Positions 60,191-64,000 of a stretch of 64,000 bases of DNA are shown here, one piece after another. The stretch lies in contig JAPPPQ010000031.1 of the NCBI GenBank assembly GCA_028817435.1, positions 62,001 to 126,000 on the forward strand. The letters run 5' to 3'. The first letter of the stretch is position 1; each line of letters starts with the position of its first letter. The translations under genes and the position numbers were made by a program. Below the pieces are notes generated by a model that did not search any database, was not told where the DNA came from, and worked only from the letters and a program-made list of their open reading frames with translations. The DNA is from Deltaproteobacteria bacterium. GTDB lineage: Bacteria; Myxococcota_A; UBA9160; UBA6930.

Positions 60191-60224
60191 GCCAAAGTTG
60201 GCACAGGCCGCGCCCCGCTGCCAA
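60191..60224 (+). promoter_or_regulatory. GCCAA-AG-TTGGC inverted repeat plus third half-site in divergent promoter
   Basis: GCCAA (60191-60195) and TTGGC (60198-60202) form a perfect repeat. TTGGCA (60198-60203) also pairs with TGCCAA (60219-60224), 15 bases on. The three half-sites lie in the gap between the LLM and SDR operons and could bind a dimeric regulator. Confidence 0.35.
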
Positions 60225-60272
60225 GCCGGGCTACACTGCGCCCGCCGCGCCCAGGCGCGGGGGAGGACACCC

Positions 60273-61121
60273 ATGCCGGCCGCCACAGGGGGCCTTGCAG
60301 GCTACGCAGTGCTGGTAACGGGGGGCGGCAGCGGCATTGGCCGCGCTTGCGCCGCGCGCCTCGCCGCCGATGGCGCGGCGGTCACCATTTGCGGGCGCGA
60401 CGAGGCGCGGCTGAAGGAAGCGGCGGAGCGCATCGCCCCGCTGGCGCAAGAGGCCGGCCACGGCGGCAGCATCCACTGGACGGCGGCCGATGTGACGCAG
60501 GAAGAGACCGTGCGCGCCGCAGTTGCCAAAGCGCTGGAACCCACGGGGCGGCTGAACGGCTGCATTGCCAACGCCGGCGGCGGCGGCGCGCCCGCGCCGC
60601 ACCATATGCAGCAGACCGGCGAGTATCTGCGCGTGCTGCACCTGAATGTGCTGGGCACGCTGCTCTGCGTAAAGCACACCGCGCCGCTGCTCGCGGCGGC
60701 GCGGGGCGCTTTTGTGGGGATGTCTTCCATTGCCGGTCACCTGACGCACCGCTGGTTCGGCGCTTACGGCGCGGCCAAGGCCGGCATTGAGCAGATGATG
60801 CGCAACTGCGCCGACGAATACGGCCCGCGCGGCGTCCGCTTCAACGCCATTGCGCCGGGCTTCATCGCCACCGAAATGATGCAGGCGATTCCTCGCGATG
60901 GCGAAACCTACGCCTCTTATCTGCGCAACACGCCGCTCGGCAATGTGGGGCAGCCCGAAGATGTCGCCGCACTGGCGCGCTTTTTGATCGGCCCCGAATC
61001 TCGCTGGATTACCGGCGTTTGCGTGGATGTGGACGGCGGCCACCACCTGCGCCAGGGCCCGGACTTCAGCGCCTTTTTGCCGCCGGGCGCAGCGCCGGGG
61101 GCGGAGCCGGGCGCGGCGTAG
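60273..61121 (+). CDS. Short-chain dehydrogenase/reductase
   Basis: 282-residue classical SDR: VTGGGSGIGRACAARLAADG, NAGGGGAPAPHH, catalytic FGAYGAAKAGIEQMMRN with Tyr and Lys, and PGFIATEMMQAI, ending WITGVCVDVDGG plus a short proline/alanine tail. ATG at 60273 after GGGAGGA. First gene of an operon with the CoA ligase, aldolase and monooxygenase genes. Oxidises or reduces a hydroxy/keto group, substrate unknown. Confidence 0.92.
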   Translation: MPAATGGLAGYAVLVTGGGSGIGRACAARLAADGAAVTICGRDEARLKEAAERIAPLAQEAGHGGSIHWTAADVTQEETVRAAVAKALEPTGRLNGCIANAGGGGAPAPHHMQQTGEYLRVLHLNVLGTLLCVKHTAPLLAAARGAFVGMSSIAGHLTHRWFGAYGAAKAGIEQMMRNCADEYGPRGVRFNAIAPGFIATEMMQAIPRDGETYASYLRNTPLGNVGQPEDVAALARFLIGPESRWITGVCVDVDGGHHLRQGPDFSAFLPPGAAPGAEPGAA

Positions 61122-61123
61122 CC

Positions 61124-62812
61124 ATGGATTTGCGCGAAGAGATCCGCGCCGCGCTGACTGCGCCGGGCGCGCCCTTCGAGGTGGTGCAGGAGGCTGTGCT
61201 GGGCGCGCGCCTGCCCGTGTTCCGCCAGCGCCCGCGCTCGCTGCGCGAAATGCTGGCGAGCTCTGCCGCGCACGGCGAGCGCGAATACCTGGTGCACAAT
61301 TCGCGGCGCATCAGTTACGCGCAGCACCTGGCGCTGGTGGCATCGGTGGCGGCGGGGCTGCGCCAGCGCCACGGCATCGGCTCCGGCGACCGCGTGGCCA
61401 TTCTCGCCGCCAACTGCGCCGAATGGCCCATCGCCTTTTGGGCGCTCACCTCGCTGGGCGCCATTGCCGTGGCGCTGAACGGCTGGTGGACCGCAGACGA
61501 AACCGCCTACGCGCTGCAAGACTCGGAACCCGCGCTGCTGATCGGCGACCGCAAGCGCCTGGCGCGGCTCTCCGAAGCCGGCCGCAACCCCGGCGTGCCG
61601 GTGCTCGCCATCGAGTCCGGCTTCGCCGCGCTGGAACAGCACGCCCCCGGCGCGGCGCTGCCCTCGCAAGAGATTGGCGAAGACGACCCCGCCGTAATTC
61701 TCTACACCAGCGGCACAACGGGCCGCCCCAAGGGCGCAGTGGCAAGTCAGCGCGGCGTGGTGGGCTTTGCGCAGTGCGCCATCGCCAGCGCGGCAGAAGG
61801 CGCGATGATTGAGGCGCGGCAAAACACACAACGCGCAGACGCGCCGCAGGGCGAGCGCACACCGCCCAGCACATTGGCCACAGCGCCCATGTTTCATGTC
61901 TCCGGCCTCTACGCCGGCATCGTCATGTATCTGTTTCTGGGCGGCAAGCTGGTGATTCACAGCGGGCGCTTCGATCCCGGCGCGGTGCTGGCGCTGATTG
62001 AGCGCGAGCGCGTCACTTCTTTCAACGCGCTGGGCGGCATGGGGCCGCGCATCGCCCACCACCCCGGTTTGGCAAACTTCGATCTCAGCAGCGTCGCCCA
62101 TGTGGGCTTTGGCGGCGCGCCGGCCAGCGGCGCAGTGCAGCAAATGCTGCGCAATGCTTTTCCCAACGCGCAGAGCCAGGGCATTGGCTACGGCAGCAGC
62201 GAAACAGTTTCGGTGCCCGCGACTTTTCAGGGCGCAGATTTTCGCGCGCACCCCGAAGCCAGCGGGCGCATTGCAATCAACCACCAGGTGCAAATTCGCA
62301 ATGCCGATGGCGCGGCGCTGCCCGATGGCGCAGAGGGCGAGATTTTTGTGCGCAGCGCTTATCTGATGCGCGAATACTGGCGCCGCCCCGAAGACACCGC
62401 CGCCGTGCTGGGGCCGGACCGCTGGTTGGCCACCGGCGATATCGGGCGCATGGAAAACGGCCTGCTCTACATCAACTCCCGCGCCCGCGATTTGATTTTG
62501 CGCAACGCCGAGAATGTGTATCCCGTGGAAATTGAGAATCGCCTGGAAGCGCACCCGCAGGTGCGCGAGGCGGCGGTGCACGGCGTGCCGCACCCGGAAT
62601 GGGGGCAGGCGGTAAAAGCCGTGGTGGTGGCCGCCCCCGGCGCGGCACCGGACGCGGAGAGTTTGGCGGCCTGGTGCGGCGAAATCCTCGCGCCCTTCAA
62701 GGTGCCCAGCGAATGGGAATTTCGCAGCGAGCCGCTGCCGCGCAATCCCGCCGGCAAGGTGCTGAAGCAGGTGCTGGCGGGCGAGGCGCAGAGCACCTTT
62801 GCGCCGGAGTAA
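61124..62812 (+). CDS. AMP-dependent acyl-CoA synthetase/ligase
   Basis: 562 residues. ATP motif YTSGTTGRPKGA (194-205), substrate-site block GIGYGSSETVSVPATFQ, then WLATGDIGRMENGLLYINSR with the hinge aspartate, the NAENVYPVEIENRL core and the catalytic lysine in NPAGKVLKQVL. It would activate a carboxylate as a CoA thioester for the acyl-CoA dehydrogenase and hydratase enzymes nearby. The start lies immediately after the SDR stop. Confidence 0.93.
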   Translation: MDLREEIRAALTAPGAPFEVVQEAVLGARLPVFRQRPRSLREMLASSAAHGEREYLVHNSRRISYAQHLALVASVAAGLRQRHGIGSGDRVAILAANCAEWPIAFWALTSLGAIAVALNGWWTADETAYALQDSEPALLIGDRKRLARLSEAGRNPGVPVLAIESGFAALEQHAPGAALPSQEIGEDDPAVILYTSGTTGRPKGAVASQRGVVGFAQCAIASAAEGAMIEARQNTQRADAPQGERTPPSTLATAPMFHVSGLYAGIVMYLFLGGKLVIHSGRFDPGAVLALIERERVTSFNALGGMGPRIAHHPGLANFDLSSVAHVGFGGAPASGAVQQMLRNAFPNAQSQGIGYGSSETVSVPATFQGADFRAHPEASGRIAINHQVQIRNADGAALPDGAEGEIFVRSAYLMREYWRRPEDTAAVLGPDRWLATGDIGRMENGLLYINSRARDLILRNAENVYPVEIENRLEAHPQVREAAVHGVPHPEWGQAVKAVVVAAPGAAPDAESLAAWCGEILAPFKVPSEWEFRSEPLPRNPAGKVLKQVLAGEAQSTFAPE

Positions 62813-62815
62813 GCG

Positions 62816-63463
62816 GTGAGCGCCGCGCCGGATTTGCGAATGCAGTTGATCGAAACGGGCCGGGCGCTGTTGCGCGACGGGCTGGTATCGGGCACGGCGG
62901 GCAACCTCTCTGCGCGGCTGCCCGGTGGCGCGCTGTTGAGTCCGGCCGCCCATGCCTGCGATGCGCTGCGCCCGGAAGACCTGGTGGTGGTGGACATGGA
63001 CGGCGCGCCGCGCGAGGGAAGTCGCCCGCCCAGCAGCGAGCTGGCGCTGCACCTGGCCTGCCTGCGCCGGCATCCGGAAATCGGCGCAGTCATTCACACG
63101 CACCCGCGCTACGCCACCATGTTCGCCATGGCCCGGCGCGCCATTCCCTGCGCCATGGAAGAGTTCGGCATGCAGGTGGGCGGCGCGGTGCCCGTGGCGC
63201 GCTTCCGGCCCGCGGGCAGCGAAGCGCTCGGCGCAGAAGCCGCGCGACACCTGGGCGAGCGCAGCGCCGTGCTGATGGCGAATCACGGCCTGCTGACCGT
63301 GGGGCGCAACCTGGCGCAGGCCCACGAAATTGCCGCGCTGGTGGAGCGCACCGCGCAGATGTGCTGGGGCGCGCTGGCGCTGGGCGGCATTGCCCCGCTG
63401 CCGCGCCGCGCCCGCCAACGCATTGCCGAGCACTACCGCCGCCGCCGCGCCGGGGCAGACTGA
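62816..63463 (+). CDS. Class II aldolase/adducin family protein
   Basis: 215 residues. Zinc/substrate residues are visible: E75 (SSELALHLACL), H94 and H96 in VIHTHPRYA, and H157 in ANHGLLTVG. These match L-fuculose-1-phosphate aldolase-like enzymes, which cleave or decarboxylate small polyols or acids. GTG start three bases after the ligase stop. In this operon a retro-aldol step on a side-chain is possible. The substrate is unproven. Confidence 0.88.
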   Translation: MSAAPDLRMQLIETGRALLRDGLVSGTAGNLSARLPGGALLSPAAHACDALRPEDLVVVDMDGAPREGSRPPSSELALHLACLRRHPEIGAVIHTHPRYATMFAMARRAIPCAMEEFGMQVGGAVPVARFRPAGSEALGAEAARHLGERSAVLMANHGLLTVGRNLAQAHEIAALVERTAQMCWGALALGGIAPLPRRARQRIAEHYRRRRAGAD

Positions 63464-63506
63464 ACTTTCACCGCACAAACGAACACCGCAAAACGAAGGA
63501 GCGAAA

Positions 63507-63863
63507 ATGCCCATACTCATCGCCGGAACCGTAACTGTCGCCCCCGAGCAGCGCGACGCCGCACTGCGCGCGGGCCGGCCGCACATGGAAGCCACCCGCG
63601 CGCAGCGCGGCTGCATTCACTATCAGTGGGGCGCAGATCCGCTGGAGCCCGGGCGCATCTATGTCTACGAAGAGTGGGAGAGCCAAGAGGCCCTGACCGC
63701 CCACTTTGCAGGCCCGCACTACCGCAATATGCGCGAGTGCATCGGCGCGCACGGCCTGATCTCTGCCGAGGTGTCGAAGTTCCGCGTGAATTTGCAGGAG
63801 CCCGTCTATGACGAAACGGGCACCCCCCGCGCCGACTTCTTCAGCGAGGCCGCAGATTCGTGA
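63507..63863 (+). CDS. Antibiotic biosynthesis monooxygenase (ABM) family protein
   Basis: 118 residues of the dimeric ferredoxin-like fold: ILIAGTVTVAPEQRDAALRA, then RGCIHYQWGADPLEPGRIYV and YEEWESQEALTAHF with the conserved aromatic residues. It probably oxidises a quinone or phenol without cofactor, or serves as a small accessory protein. ATG at 63507 follows GAAGGAGCGAA. Its stop overlaps the GTG of the next frame. Confidence 0.85.
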   Translation: MPILIAGTVTVAPEQRDAALRAGRPHMEATRAQRGCIHYQWGADPLEPGRIYVYEEWESQEALTAHFAGPHYRNMRECIGAHGLISAEVSKFRVNLQEPVYDETGTPRADFFSEAADS

Positions 63864-64000
63864 AGCGCGGCGGCAAACCCGTGAAGCGCGGCGCAGCGCC
63901 GCGGGCGCGCCGCGGCGTGGAGTTGCCCGCGGGGCGCAGCGCCTCGGCCCTGCTGCACGGGCTGCTATCCGAAGCCTGCGCGCGCTTTCCGCAGGCACTG
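63860..64000 (+). CDS. Start of a possible CoA ligase, truncated by window end
   Basis: 47 codons from a GTG that overlaps the preceding stop (GTGA), with ASALLHGLLSEACARFPQAL near the edge, which looks like the first helix of an AMP-dependent acyl-CoA synthetase. The first 25 residues are basic and low-complexity, and the rest lies outside the window, so the call is tentative. Confidence 0.4.
   Translation, partial: MKRGGKPVKRGAAPRARRGVELPAGRSASALLHGLLSEACARFPQAL

Noticed and set aside
60198-60215. Sigma-54 promoter (TGGCAC) before the SDR gene
   Set aside because: The -24 part fits, but the expected TTGC at -12 is absent (GCGCC).
1-64000. tRNA, rRNA, CRISPR array, insertion sequence, integrase
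   Set aside because: Read through all gaps and found none. No direct-repeat arrays other than those listed, and no transposase-like protein.

Overview
The window is a 64 kb, very GC-rich, gene-dense piece of a Gram-negative chromosome. TonB-dependent receptors, a MipA/OmpV-type outer-membrane protein, lipoproteins, a TRAP transporter and an OxyR with both redox cysteines point to a proteobacterium. The load of acyl-CoA, LLM-flavin, GST and CoA-ligase genes looks like an uncultured, probably marine or host-associated, gammaproteobacterial heterotroph, but no marker gene here settles the taxonomy. No rRNA, tRNA, CRISPR array, integrase or insertion sequence was seen, and no gap between genes exceeds about 200 bases.

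Layout. 1-6627: a truncated TonB receptor diverges from an operon of two tandem MFS transporters, a membrane protein, a GST and an unknown protein. 6634-15409: an SDR with a chlorophyll-b-reductase-like active site, a MipA-like porin, an aldehyde dehydrogenase, a nitrilase-family protein, and a TonB receptor operon with a CpeT-like lipoprotein and a Tat-exported DUF1838 protein. 15569-27452: a catabolic region with a VOC protein, a TRAP transporter, two small proteins, a GntR regulator, and a hydratase (LeuCD-like)/hydantoinase (HyuBA-like)/isochorismatase operon. 27455-33258: two tandem, near-duplicate fused nuclease-methyltransferases (MmeI-like layout). 33313-46627: methyltransferase, VOC, deacetylase, crotonase, isocitrate-lyase-family, acyl-CoA dehydrogenase, MmgE/PrpD, PaaK-like ligase, amidase, oxyR, HAD and LLM genes. 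46695-56157: an SDR, then a defence island of PLD-helicase, Eco57I-type methylase and a DUF262-DUF1524 (GmrSD-like) protein. 56166-64000: two GSTs, acyl-CoA dehydrogenase, LLM oxidoreductase, SDR, acyl-CoA ligase, class II aldolase, monooxygenase, and the start of a possible second ligase.

How it fits together. Outer-membrane receptors and the TRAP system would bring in small organic substrates. Several dehydrogenase, hydratase, CoA-ligase and amidase cassettes would process them under local regulators. Two separate restriction or defence loci interrupt the catabolic genes.

Most notable: two long poly-G tracts (13 and 15), one inside a TonB receptor gene and one just upstream of the promoter of the MipA-like gene, suggest phase variation of surface proteins. 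The tandem MmeI-like genes have identical ends and diverged middles. A C7 tract near the end of the island methylase looks frameshifted. The oxyR ribosome-binding site lies in a perfect 10-bp hairpin. The two TonB-receptor loci share a 14/16-identical promoter element.
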